Assembly: GCA_020047885.1 (NCBI GenBank)
Contig: JAIFNF010000199.1
Span: forward strand, 1-9,007
Origin: Gammaproteobacteria bacterium
GTDB lineage: Bacteria; Pseudomonadota; Gammaproteobacteria; Competibacterales; Competibacteraceae
Direction: 5' to 3'
DNA: 9,007 nt
The notes below the pieces were generated by a model that saw only the letters and a program-made list of their open reading frames with translations, did no database searches and was not told where the DNA came from. This document shows positions 1 through 6,324 of this stretch, piece after piece. The stretch's first letter is position 1, and every line of letters begins with the position of its first letter. The translations under genes and the position numbers were made by a program.

Positions 1-923
1 GGCAGTCGGCGCTGGAATTCGACGGGTTGCTTGTGCTGAATCAGAAATCCTGTCGAATCATGGAGCAGCTCCCAGGGTAACGCCAACAGAGGCGTCGTAT
101 CGGGAGCCAGGGCGCTGGCCTGAATCGTCAGTCGATGTTCTCGGGGAGCCTCGGCCTGGCGCCAGTCCACAAGCAGCGTTTGCAACTCCGGCGTGTTCAG
201 CGTGGCCTGGTACAGGGTGCGGCCCCATTGCGCAAGCAGGGCGTCGGTGCGTCGGGCGAACCGGCGCACCGTATCGGTGGGCCAGCGGGGATAGTCCTGC
301 CAGTACCAATGAAGAATTCGCTCCGGGAAGGGTGCGGGCAGGGGACCAAATAGAACCTGAGCGCTCGCAGGAGGCCCGGTTTCCGGATGGTGATTCAGGT
401 CGGCGGTCAGGGACCAATGCCCGTTCGTTTCGGGATCGGTCGGGCTAAAGGTCAAAGTCAAATCAGACAGGACCGGGAGATTGCGTTCGGCGTCGACCAG
501 TGGTGATGCTCGCAGCACCGCTAATAAAGCGGGCAGCGCCGCGCCTAGTCCTTCAGCGGTCAACACGATGGGCGTGGTCGCCGGCAGTGGCGTAAACCAG
601 TCATTGAGTAGGATCGGATCGACGCCCGGCAACAGGAGCGGAACCACCCGATAGGCGTCAGCCCGCCGCCGTTCTGCTTCCTGGGCGATTTCGATTTCCC
701 GGCGCAGCCAGGAAGGATCGCCGGTATTCAAGCCCAGGACGACAATGACCTGCGTCGCCTGTTCGATAGCCCAGCGGACATCCGGGGCGGGCCGTTCGCT
801 GCCGCGCAGTTGTCCGCTATCGCGCCAGACCGTGAGGCGACAGGTTTCCAGCGCCAACCCCAGATCCCGGGCGAAGTCGTTTTCAGTCAGGGCATGACAA
901 ATGAAGAGCATAGCAGCAGCCAT
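1..923 (-). CDS. TIR-CHAT fusion protein, probable immune/suicide effector (3' end beyond left edge)
   Basis: An open minus-strand frame of 307 codons runs from ATG at 923 off the left edge. Residues 5-125 look like a bacterial TIR domain: strand 'MLFICHA', helix 'ENDFARDLGLALE', strand 'LTVWRD', a BB-loop-like stretch, 'ATQVIVVLGLNT', then 'SWLRREIE', where W72 and E76 fit the W-x3-E signature carrying the catalytic Glu of NAD-cleaving TIRs. After a beta-rich linker (about 145-195), 'LHWYWQDYPRWP' (204-215), 'LLAQWGRTLYQA' (229-240) and 'LLALPWELLHD' (279-289) are typical of the N-terminal half of CHAT modules (caspase-like, HetF-associated). The CHAT His/Cys dyad would lie beyond the window. 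Family knowledge: TIR domains make or degrade NAD-derived signals, and CHAT domains are proteases in conflict systems. Defence function is inferred. The start at 923 is the most upstream in-frame ATG, with GGA about 9 nt before it; ATG at 911 is an alternative. It is divergent from hsp20. Confidence 0.85.
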   Translation of the reverse strand, partial: MAAAMLFICHALTENDFARDLGLALETCRLTVWRDSGQLRGSERPAPDVRWAIEQATQVIVVLGLNTGDPSWLRREIEIAQEAERRRADAYRVVPLLLPGVDPILLNDWFTPLPATTPIVLTAEGLGAALPALLAVLRASPLVDAERNLPVLSDLTLTFSPTDPETNGHWSLTADLNHHPETGPPASAQVLFGPLPAPFPERILHWYWQDYPRWPTDTVRRFARRTDALLAQWGRTLYQATLNTPELQTLLVDWRQAEAPREHRLTIQASALAPDTTPLLALPWELLHDSTGFLIQHKQPVEFQRRL

Positions 924-994
924 CGGGTCATTCCGGGCAACAGTGAAAAGGTGAAAATACCCGCATAGCGTAGCGCAAAACTCGGCACCGGGGA

Positions 995-1022
995 CTTGAA
1001 AATGAGCGACTCAACCCTATTT
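995..1022 (+). promoter_or_regulatory. Sigma-32 (RpoH) type heat-shock promoter of hsp20
   Basis: CTTGAAA at 995-1001 matches the sigma-32 -35 consensus exactly. CCCTATTT at 1015-1022 matches the CCCCATnT -10 at all positions but one, and the 13-nt spacer is within the accepted range. Transcription would start near 1029, giving a leader of about 60 nt before the hsp20 ATG. The -35 element overlaps the TTG at 996, so a longer Hsp20 reading from that codon is not credible. Confidence 0.65.
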
Positions 1023-1038
1023 CTTCACCAAGAGCCAA

Positions 1039-1056
1039 GGCGTTCAGGGGAACGCC
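1039..1056 (+). promoter_or_regulatory. Hairpin in the hsp20 5' leader (possible RNA thermometer part)
   Basis: GGCGTTC (1039-1045) and GAACGCC (1050-1056) form a perfect 7-bp stem closed by an AGGG loop, inside the predicted leader. Hsp20 leaders often carry RNA thermometers, but this stem does not itself cover the Shine-Dalgarno site, and no clear ROSE or fourU element was seen. It may be a stabilising or accessory stem. Confidence 0.35.
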
Positions 1057-1074
1057 AGAATGTGAAACCCACGA

Positions 1075-1081
1075 GAGGAGG
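1075..1081 (+). promoter_or_regulatory. Strong ribosome binding site fixing the hsp20 start
   Basis: GAGGAGG lies 7 nt upstream of ATG 1089. This decides the hsp20 start over upstream in-frame alternatives. Confidence 0.8.
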
Positions 1082-1088
1082 ATTAACC

Positions 1089-1529
1089 ATGGCACTCATG
1101 CGCTATGAACCCTTCAATCTGCTGAATCAGTTGCAGCGGGAAATGAACCGGCTGTTTGAGAGCAGTCGAATGGGTGATGAAGAAACCGGCCATCTGCTGG
1201 CCGACTGGGCGCCGGCAGTGGATATTAAGGAAGAGCCGAGTCAGTTCGTGATTCATGCGGATTTGCCCGGCGTCGACGCCAAGGATATTGACATTACCCT
1301 GGAGAACGGGGTTCTGACTTTGAAAGGCCAGCGAGCTGCTGAGAAGAAGGAAGAAACCGAGAATTACCGCCGGATTGAGCGGGTGCGCGGGACGTTCCTG
1401 CGGCGGTTCTCGCTCCCGGAGGCGGTGGACGCCGAGAAAGTGGCGGCCAAGTGCAAGGATGGGGTGCTGGAGTTGCTCGTGCCGAAACGCGAAGCAGCGC
1501 AACCGCGCCGGATCGCGATTGAAAGTTGA
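1089..1529 (+). CDS. hsp20: Small heat-shock protein, Hsp20/alpha-crystallin family
   Basis: A 146-residue ATP-independent holdase of the cytoplasm that binds unfolding proteins and hands them to DnaK/ClpB. The N-terminal arm (1-40) starts 'MALMRYEPFNLLNQLQREM', the usual class-A bacterial Hsp20 opening. The alpha-crystallin domain spans about 41-133, with 'APAVDIKE', 'HADLPGV', 'ITLENGVLTLKG' and the closing 'DGVLELLVPK'. The C-terminal tail carries the I-x-I motif 'RIAI' (I142, I144), which docks in a groove of the neighbouring dimer during oligomer assembly. Length is normal for the family. The start follows a GAGGAGG site, and an exact sigma-32 -35 box plus near-consensus -10 upstream indicates heat-shock control. 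Its 3' end faces ptsP, 24 bp apart, with no obvious terminator between them. Confidence 0.96.
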   Translation: MALMRYEPFNLLNQLQREMNRLFESSRMGDEETGHLLADWAPAVDIKEEPSQFVIHADLPGVDAKDIDITLENGVLTLKGQRAAEKKEETENYRRIERVRGTFLRRFSLPEAVDAEKVAAKCKDGVLELLVPKREAAQPRRIAIES

Positions 1530-1553
1530 TGAGCGGGCGGGGGAGGAGGGCAT

Positions 1554-3824
1554 TCAAGCCGATTCTCGGACAATGTCCCCCAATCCCGCCTGGCGGAGTG
1601 CGTCATTGAGCAACTGGCGGATTTGCGCGGTCGTGTCCAGCGTCAGCGCCTGTTGCGCCAGATTGCGCGCTCCGTCCAAGGTGAAGCTGCGAATCGCCCA
1701 TTTCACCCGTGGCGCACTGATCGCGCCCGCGCTCAAGCTATCCACGCCCATCCCCAGCAGCAGGATGGCTGCGCCCGGATCAGCGGCCATTTCTCCGCAG
1801 AGATGCACGGGCCGTTCAGCGCGATGACCTTCCGCCACGATATAAGCAATCGCCTTGAGCATCGCCGGATGGAGGTTATCGTACAAGCCGGCGACGCGGG
1901 CATTATCGCGGTCTACGGCGAGTAGGTACTGGGTCAGATCGTTGGTGCCGACCGATAGAAAATCCACCCGCCGCGCCAGTTGTCCAGCCTGCCAGGCAGC
2001 GGAAGGGACTTCAATCATCACGCCCACTTCCGGTCGCGCCGTGGGCCAGCCTTCCTCCTGCAATTCACTGTATGCGCGTTCCAGTAAACGCAGCGCCTCA
2101 TTGACCTCCTCAACGGTGGTGATCATCGGGAACAGAATCCGCAGATTGTTTAAGTCGGCGTTGGCACGCAGCATGGCGCGCAACTGGGTCAGGAAAATAT
2201 CGGGGTGATCCAGCGTGAAGCGCATCCCGCGCCAACCGAGGAAGGGATTGTTTTCCTCGATCCTGAAATAGGGCAGAGTCTTGTCACCGCCAATGTCCAG
2301 CGTTCGCATCACCACCGGTTGTGGGGCAAAGGCCGCCAGCATCTGCCGGTAGATCTGGCATTGTTCATCTTCGCTGGGAAAGGATTCCCGCACCATGAAA
2401 GCAAATTCCGTGCGATACAGACCGATGCCCTCCGCGCCGCAGTGACGGGCCGCGGCAATGTCGGTGAGCAGCCCGGCTTTGACATACAGCGGGAGATGAT
2501 GGCCGTCGCGGGTGGTGGTCGGCAGGTGGCGCAACGCCCCCAATTCCACGGTCAGTTCCGCTTCGGCGGCGAGTTGTTGCTGATATTCCTGGCGTAGCGC
2601 CGGATCGGGATTGAGATAAACCCGACCCTGATAGCCATCGATAATAATCTCGCGGCCTTCGAAGCGACCCAGTGGCCGGTCGCCCAGACCCATGACTGCC
2701 GGGATACCCATGGCGCGGGCCAGCAGCGCCACATGCGAAAGGGCTGAGCCGCGCAGACAGACAATGCCCGCCAACCGTTCGGGCGAGGCTGCCGCCAGAT
2801 GCGCAACGCTCATTTCTTCCGCGACTAGAATGCAATGTTCTGCGGTCAGTTCCGGTAACTGGGCGGCAGTGCCCATGCGCAAGTGATTCAAGACCCGTCG
2901 GCCCAGATCGCGGATGTCCTCCGCCCGGGCGCTGAGGTAGGGATCGGTGGCCTGTTCCAGTAACCGAACCCGGGACTGGATGGCATCGCGCCAGGCGGCC
3001 GGTGCCCAGCAGCCGCTTTGAATGCGTGTCAAAGTATCCGTCAACAGGCTATCGCTACTCAGCATCATCCGGTAAACCGTAAACAGCGCCTGTTCGGTGG
3101 GCGGCAGCAGGGGTGCCAGGCGCTCGCTGGCATCGCGCAATTCCTGTTCCACGGTAGCCATTGCGGCCTGAAATGCGGCAATTTCAGCGGCAGGATCAGC
3201 AGCCTGTCGGTCAGGGACATCGTCGAGATCCGCCATCAGGTGCGGGACGGTGACGACGCCAATGGCGATACCTGGCGCGCCGGCCACGCCCTGCAGCGCC
3301 CGAGTCCCAAGGGTCAGCGGGTTGAGTAATTCCTGGGTCGCCCCGCTGAGAATGGCGTGATTCAGGGTACTGGCCAACTGGGCGGCGATGGTCACCAGAA
3401 AATCCACTTCGGTGGAATGAAACTGGCGGGTTGCGGTGTGCTGGACGGTCAGCACCCCCAGCACGCGCCGGTACTGGATCAACGGTACGCCCAGGAAGGC
3501 ATGGTAATTCTCCTCGCACACTTCACAGACCGGGTAAAACCGGGGATGGCGGGGGGCATCGGGCAAATTCAGCGGTTCCTGCCGGTCAGCGACCAGCCCG
3601 ATCAAGCCTTGCTGGCGATGGAGGCGCACCCGGCCAATCGCCTGGGGATTCAGGCCGGCGGTCGCCATCAGCACATATTCACGGTTGTCCTCATCGGCCA
3701 GATAAACGGTGCAGGCGGCAACGTGCATCGTATCCCGAATCCGGTTGACCGTGATCGCCAGTGCGCTGGACAGGTCAGGGGCAGCGCTGACATCCTGGAC
3801 AATACGGCGGAGAGTTTCGAGCAT
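1554..3824 (-). CDS. ptsP: Phosphoenolpyruvate-protein phosphotransferase PtsP (EI-Ntr) with GAF sensor domain
   Basis: A 756-residue Enzyme I of the nitrogen-related PTS. It takes phosphate from PEP and passes it to NPr (PtsO), then EIIA-Ntr, a regulatory chain touching K+ homeostasis and nitrogen/carbon control. The GAF domain covers about 1-160 ('VYLADEDNREY', 'FLGVPLIQYRRVLGVLTVQ'). Enzyme I follows: an NPr-binding/swivel part (about 175-400) with the phosphorylated histidine H364 in 'GSALSHVALLARAMGIP', and a PEP-binding barrel (about 425-735) with R471 in 'GLYRTEF', 'RTLDIGGDK' (507-515), E605 in 'MIEVPSA', 'SVGTNDLTQY' (624-633) and the catalytic C676 in 'LCGEMA'. All key residues are present, so it should be active. 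Length and start ('MLETLRRIVQ') match the family; AAGGA lies about 10 nt upstream. The GAF loop has an unusual C100-x-x-C103 pair. rppH, a common neighbour, is absent; fieF lies divergently upstream. Confidence 0.97.
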   Translation of the reverse strand: MLETLRRIVQDVSAAPDLSSALAITVNRIRDTMHVAACTVYLADEDNREYVLMATAGLNPQAIGRVRLHRQQGLIGLVADRQEPLNLPDAPRHPRFYPVCEVCEENYHAFLGVPLIQYRRVLGVLTVQHTATRQFHSTEVDFLVTIAAQLASTLNHAILSGATQELLNPLTLGTRALQGVAGAPGIAIGVVTVPHLMADLDDVPDRQAADPAAEIAAFQAAMATVEQELRDASERLAPLLPPTEQALFTVYRMMLSSDSLLTDTLTRIQSGCWAPAAWRDAIQSRVRLLEQATDPYLSARAEDIRDLGRRVLNHLRMGTAAQLPELTAEHCILVAEEMSVAHLAAASPERLAGIVCLRGSALSHVALLARAMGIPAVMGLGDRPLGRFEGREIIIDGYQGRVYLNPDPALRQEYQQQLAAEAELTVELGALRHLPTTTRDGHHLPLYVKAGLLTDIAAARHCGAEGIGLYRTEFAFMVRESFPSEDEQCQIYRQMLAAFAPQPVVMRTLDIGGDKTLPYFRIEENNPFLGWRGMRFTLDHPDIFLTQLRAMLRANADLNNLRILFPMITTVEEVNEALRLLERAYSELQEEGWPTARPEVGVMIEVPSAAWQAGQLARRVDFLSVGTNDLTQYLLAVDRDNARVAGLYDNLHPAMLKAIAYIVAEGHRAERPVHLCGEMAADPGAAILLLGMGVDSLSAGAISAPRVKWAIRSFTLDGARNLAQQALTLDTTAQIRQLLNDALRQAGLGDIVRESA

Positions 3825-3891
3825 GCGTCAGGAATCCTTATAACAAGCAGGGGCAGGCAATTTCTCGCAAAGAACGAACCCCGTCAATCGG

Positions 3892-3927
3892 ATCTCCCGC
3901 CTGTGGAAAAGTAGGCCGGGAGATTTT
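3892..3927 (+). terminator. Terminator-like hairpin between divergent ptsP and fieF
   Basis: ATCTCCCG (3892-3899) and CGGGAGAT (3917-3924) are perfect complements, extended inward by CC/GG with one bulged C. The loop is 12 nt and a short T run follows on the plus strand (3924-3927). The shape is that of a weak intrinsic terminator reading rightwards, yet no plus-strand gene ends here. It could be an attenuator in a fieF leader, a stop for transcription antisense to ptsP, or a protein-binding palindrome. Confidence 0.45.
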
Positions 3928-3964
3928 GCGATGGCATCGACCGTCGCGACAGGCGAAAGCCGGT

Positions 3965-3970
3965 TAGAAT
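3965..3970 (+). promoter_or_regulatory. Possible -10 element for fieF
   Basis: TAGAAT lies 30 nt before the fieF ATG and matches TATAAT at five of six positions. No convincing -35 box was found at 16-18 nt, so this is weak. No clear Shine-Dalgarno sequence precedes the ATG at 4000 either. Confidence 0.25.
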
Positions 3971-3999
3971 AGTCTGACTTTCGTTGAACCTGGCATTGA

Positions 4000-4923
4000 A
4001 TGATGAATGAACCCAATCAATTGACCTGCGATCCCGGCCAAGCCGGACGCCTGCTGCGCTGGGCGACCTACGCCTCGGTATCGACCGCCATTCTCCTGAT
4101 CGCTGGAAAACTGGCGGCAGCGCTAATGACCGGATCCGTGAGCGTGCTGGCGTCGCTAGTGGATTCGATGATGGATGCGGCGGCATCGATCATTAATCTG
4201 CTGGCGGTGCATTATGCCCTGCAACCGCCTGACCGCGATCATCGCTTCGGTCACGGTAAAGCCGAACCCCTGGCGGGTCTGGTGCAGGCGGCTTTCATCG
4301 CCGGTTCGGCGGTGTTTCTGATCGTGCACGCCCTCGATCGGTTAGTCCACACCCAACCCTTGCAAGCGGAGTGGGTGGGTCTGGGAGTACTAGCATTTTC
4401 GATGATGGCTACTGGCGTGTTGTTGCTGTTCCAGCATTATGTGATCCGCCGGACCCAGTCCACGGCGATTCGCGCTGATGCCCTGCATTACGCGACTGAT
4501 CTGCTGACCAATGCCGCGACCATTGTGGCGCTGGGGCTGGCGATGCTGGGTTGGCCGTTGGTGGATCCGTTGTTCGCGATTGGCATTGCCCTGTACATTC
4601 TCTACAGCGCCGGGCAGATCGGCCATGAGTCGATCCAGTTGCTCCTGGATCGGGAGTTGCCGCCCGAGGTGCAGGACCGCATTAAGGAGATTGTGCGCAG
4701 CCACCCGCTGGTGCGCGGCATCCATGATGTGCGAACCCGCCGTTCCGGGCCGACGTACTTTATTCAGTTGCATCTGATGCTCGATGATCAGATGCCGCTG
4801 GTGGAGGCGCATCGGGTTGCGGATGACGTCGAGGCGGCGATTCTGCGGGTCTTTCCCAACGCGGATGTGTTGATTCATGAGGACCCGGCCAGTGAAGCGC
4901 CGCCGCCGCCCTTGCCCGCGTGA
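4000..4923 (+). CDS. fieF: Cation-efflux (CDF) transporter, FieF/YiiP type
   Basis: A 307-residue inner-membrane antiporter that exports divalent metal (Zn2+, Fe2+ and similar) in exchange for protons; it works as a dimer. Six hydrophobic segments fill roughly residues 20-205, followed by a cytoplasmic metal-binding domain (about 210-296). Metal ligands known from E. coli YiiP are all present at a constant offset of +10: site A D55, D59, H163 and D167 ('LVDSMMD', 'HYATD'); site B D78, H81 and H85 ('HRFGHGKAE'); site C H242, H258, H271, H293 and D295 ('LIHEDP'). It is therefore very likely functional. The tail ends in a proline-rich stretch (301-306). Two adjacent ATGs (4000, 4003) could serve as start. 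It is divergent from ptsP and 89 bp before fdxA, probably a separate unit. The metal preferred in vivo cannot be read from the sequence. Confidence 0.94.
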   Translation: MMNEPNQLTCDPGQAGRLLRWATYASVSTAILLIAGKLAAALMTGSVSVLASLVDSMMDAAASIINLLAVHYALQPPDRDHRFGHGKAEPLAGLVQAAFIAGSAVFLIVHALDRLVHTQPLQAEWVGLGVLAFSMMATGVLLLFQHYVIRRTQSTAIRADALHYATDLLTNAATIVALGLAMLGWPLVDPLFAIGIALYILYSAGQIGHESIQLLLDRELPPEVQDRIKEIVRSHPLVRGIHDVRTRRSGPTYFIQLHLMLDDQMPLVEAHRVADDVEAAILRVFPNADVLIHEDPASEAPPPPLPA

Positions 4924-4967
4924 AGCACCGCCCGGTCTTTTCCATGTCCGCACCGGCCAATCACAGT

Positions 4968-5004
4968 TAAAATGAACTCCATCCTTGTTCTGGCTCTTCA
5001 GGAG
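4968..5004 (+). promoter_or_regulatory. Candidate -10 element and ribosome binding site for fdxA
   Basis: TAAAAT at 4968-4973 matches the -10 consensus at five of six positions, but no good -35 hexamer was seen. AGGAG at 5000-5004 sits 8 nt before the fdxA ATG and is a good ribosome binding site. Confidence 0.35.
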
Positions 5005-5012
5005 ATTGCCTA

Positions 5013-5336
5013 ATGACCTTTGTCGTTACCGAAAACTGCATCAAGTGCAAATACACCGATTGTGTGGAAGTGTGCCCGGTGGATTGTTTCCACGAAGGCC
5101 CGAACTTTCTGGTCATCGATCCCGATGAATGTATTGACTGTACGTTGTGCGAACCGGAATGCCCGGCGCAGGCGATTTTCTCCGAGGACGATGTGCCCGC
5201 GGACCAGCAAGCGTTCCTGGCGCTGAATGCGGATCTGGCTAAACAATGGCCGGTGATTACCACCCGCAAGGAGCCGCCGCTGGATGCGGTCGAGTGGGAT
5301 GGCAAGCCGGATAAATTGCAATATCTGGAACGCTAA
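5013..5336 (+). CDS. fdxA: Seven-iron ferredoxin FdxA ([3Fe-4S][4Fe-4S])
   Basis: A 107-residue soluble electron carrier, near-identical in pattern and length to Azotobacter vinelandii ferredoxin I. Nine cysteines lie at 9, 12, 17, 21, 25, 40, 43, 46 and 50. By comparison with FdI (numbered one lower without Met), C9, C17 and C50 bind the [3Fe-4S] cluster and C21, C40, C43 and C46 the [4Fe-4S] cluster; C12 and C25 are the free cysteines. Diagnostic stretches are '[18 protein letters not shown]' and '[16 protein letters not shown]'. The C-terminal extension closing with 'LQYLER' is also typical of this class. Family knowledge links such ferredoxins to low-potential electron transfer and, in Azotobacter, to the Fpr-linked oxidative-stress response. 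It lies between fieF and cnoX on the same strand. A terminator-like sequence follows, so it may be monocistronic. Confidence 0.98.
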   Translation: MTFVVTENCIKCKYTDCVEVCPVDCFHEGPNFLVIDPDECIDCTLCEPECPAQAIFSEDDVPADQQAFLALNADLAKQWPVITTRKEPPLDAVEWDGKPDKLQYLER

Positions 5337-5362
5337 AGGCAGATCTCTGCGTTGCGTTGAGT

Positions 5363-5397
5363 TCCCCCTATTGAAAATAAAGGGGTGGGGGGATTTT
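5363..5397 (+). terminator. Candidate intrinsic terminator after fdxA
   Basis: TCCCCC (5363-5368) can pair with GGGGGA (5388-5393), directly followed by TTTT. An alternative fold pairs CCCCTATT with AATA plus GGGG. The loop is long and the T tract short, so termination would be partial; some read-through into cnoX is possible. Confidence 0.4.
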
Positions 5398-5424
5398 CCG
5401 CCCCGACCCTGATGGACATTTGAG

Positions 5425-6282
5425 ATGACTGAAGCATCCTACGTTTTTGAAGTGAATCAACATAACTTTGCCTCGGTCGTCGAGGCCTCGCAGCGGGTAC
5501 CGGTGCTGCTGGATTTCTGGGCGGACTGGTGCCAGCCCTGCCAGACCTTGACACCGCTGCTAACCAAATTGGCGCAGGAATACCGGGGTCGATTTGTTCT
5601 GGCCAAGATTAACGCCGATGCGGAACAGGGACTGGCCGCCCATTTCCGGGTGCGCAGCCTGCCGACGGTGCTGGTGATCTGGCAGGGGCAGTTGGTGGAG
5701 CAATTGGTTGGTTTGCAACCAGAATCCACCTATCGGCAGATTATTGACCGGCTCTATGCCAGTCCTGGCGACCAGGTGCGGGAACAGATTGAGGTGCTCT
5801 GGGAGCAGGGGCATCGCCAGGAGGCAGTGCAATTACTGCAGGAGGCGCTCAAGCAGGAAGAGAGCGTTGAATGGAAGGTGCTGCTGGCCGACAAGCTGTT
5901 GCAACTGGATCAGAGCGTGGAAGCCCGGACGTTGCTGGAAAGCTTGCCGGTGGAGGAGCGCGAGCGGCAACCCGCCAGTGGTTTATTGGCGCGGCTGCAA
6001 TTCGCCGACCGGGTCCAGGATGCGCCGGATCGGGCAGCGCTGGAAAAGATCGTGCAGGCGGATCCAGCGAACAGTGCGGCACGTCAGCAACTGGCGGCGC
6101 GTTGGGTATTGGCCGATAACTATGAGGCCGCGCTGGAGCAGTTTATGGAAATCCTGCAGCGCGATCCAAAGTTCGAGGATGAGGCAGGCCGCAAGGGGTT
6201 GATTGCGATCTTTGAGATTCTCGGCAATGAGCATCCGCTGGTGATGACCTACCGGCGGCGGATGTTCTCGCTGCTGCATTGA
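5425..6282 (+). CDS. cnoX: Chaperedoxin CnoX (YbbN): thioredoxin domain plus TPR domain
   Basis: A 285-residue cytoplasmic protein, about the length of E. coli CnoX (YbbN). The thioredoxin fold covers about 5-112, with 'VLLDFWADWCQPCQTLTP' holding the active-site pair C36-x-x-C39 and the cis-proline at P80 ('RSLPTVLV'). The rest (about 116-285) is helical TPR-like repeat, ending in the family's conserved 'YRRRMFSLL'. CnoX proteins act as holdases during oxidative (hypochlorite) stress, protect cysteines by mixed disulfides and pass substrates to DnaK and GroEL. E. coli CnoX has lost the first active-site cysteine, while this one keeps a full CxxC and so may also have oxidoreductase activity (inference). 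It is 88 bp after fdxA on the same strand and converges on parB with 42 bp between stops, where no strong terminator was seen. Its ribosome binding site is weak. Confidence 0.94.
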   Translation: MTEASYVFEVNQHNFASVVEASQRVPVLLDFWADWCQPCQTLTPLLTKLAQEYRGRFVLAKINADAEQGLAAHFRVRSLPTVLVIWQGQLVEQLVGLQPESTYRQIIDRLYASPGDQVREQIEVLWEQGHRQEAVQLLQEALKQEESVEWKVLLADKLLQLDQSVEARTLLESLPVEERERQPASGLLARLQFADRVQDAPDRAALEKIVQADPANSAARQQLAARWVLADNYEAALEQFMEILQRDPKFEDEAGRKGLIAIFEILGNEHPLVMTYRRRMFSLLH

Positions 6283-6324
6283 GGAATCAGCGCAACCGGG
6301 AAAGCGGTGCAACCCCCTGGCAAG

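Noticed and set aside
58..417. 119-codon minus-strand and 72-codon plus-strand (135-353) frames at the left end
   Set aside because: Both lie within the TIR-CHAT reading frame, which has clear domain motifs; their translations are arginine/proline-rich frame-shift products without recognisable motifs.
996..1088. N-terminal extension of Hsp20 from TTG 996
   Set aside because: The TTG is inside the sigma-32 -35 box, and ATG 1089 has a strong ribosome binding site and the family-typical N-terminus.
3357..3914. 185-codon plus-strand frame antisense to the ptsP 5' end, and other long antisense frames in ptsP
   Set aside because: They are shadows of a GC-rich gene that has all Enzyme I catalytic motifs; the translations show no domain.
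4390..4953. 187-codon minus-strand frame opposite fieF
   Set aside because: It is antisense to a transporter whose metal ligands are all conserved; the translation lacks family features.
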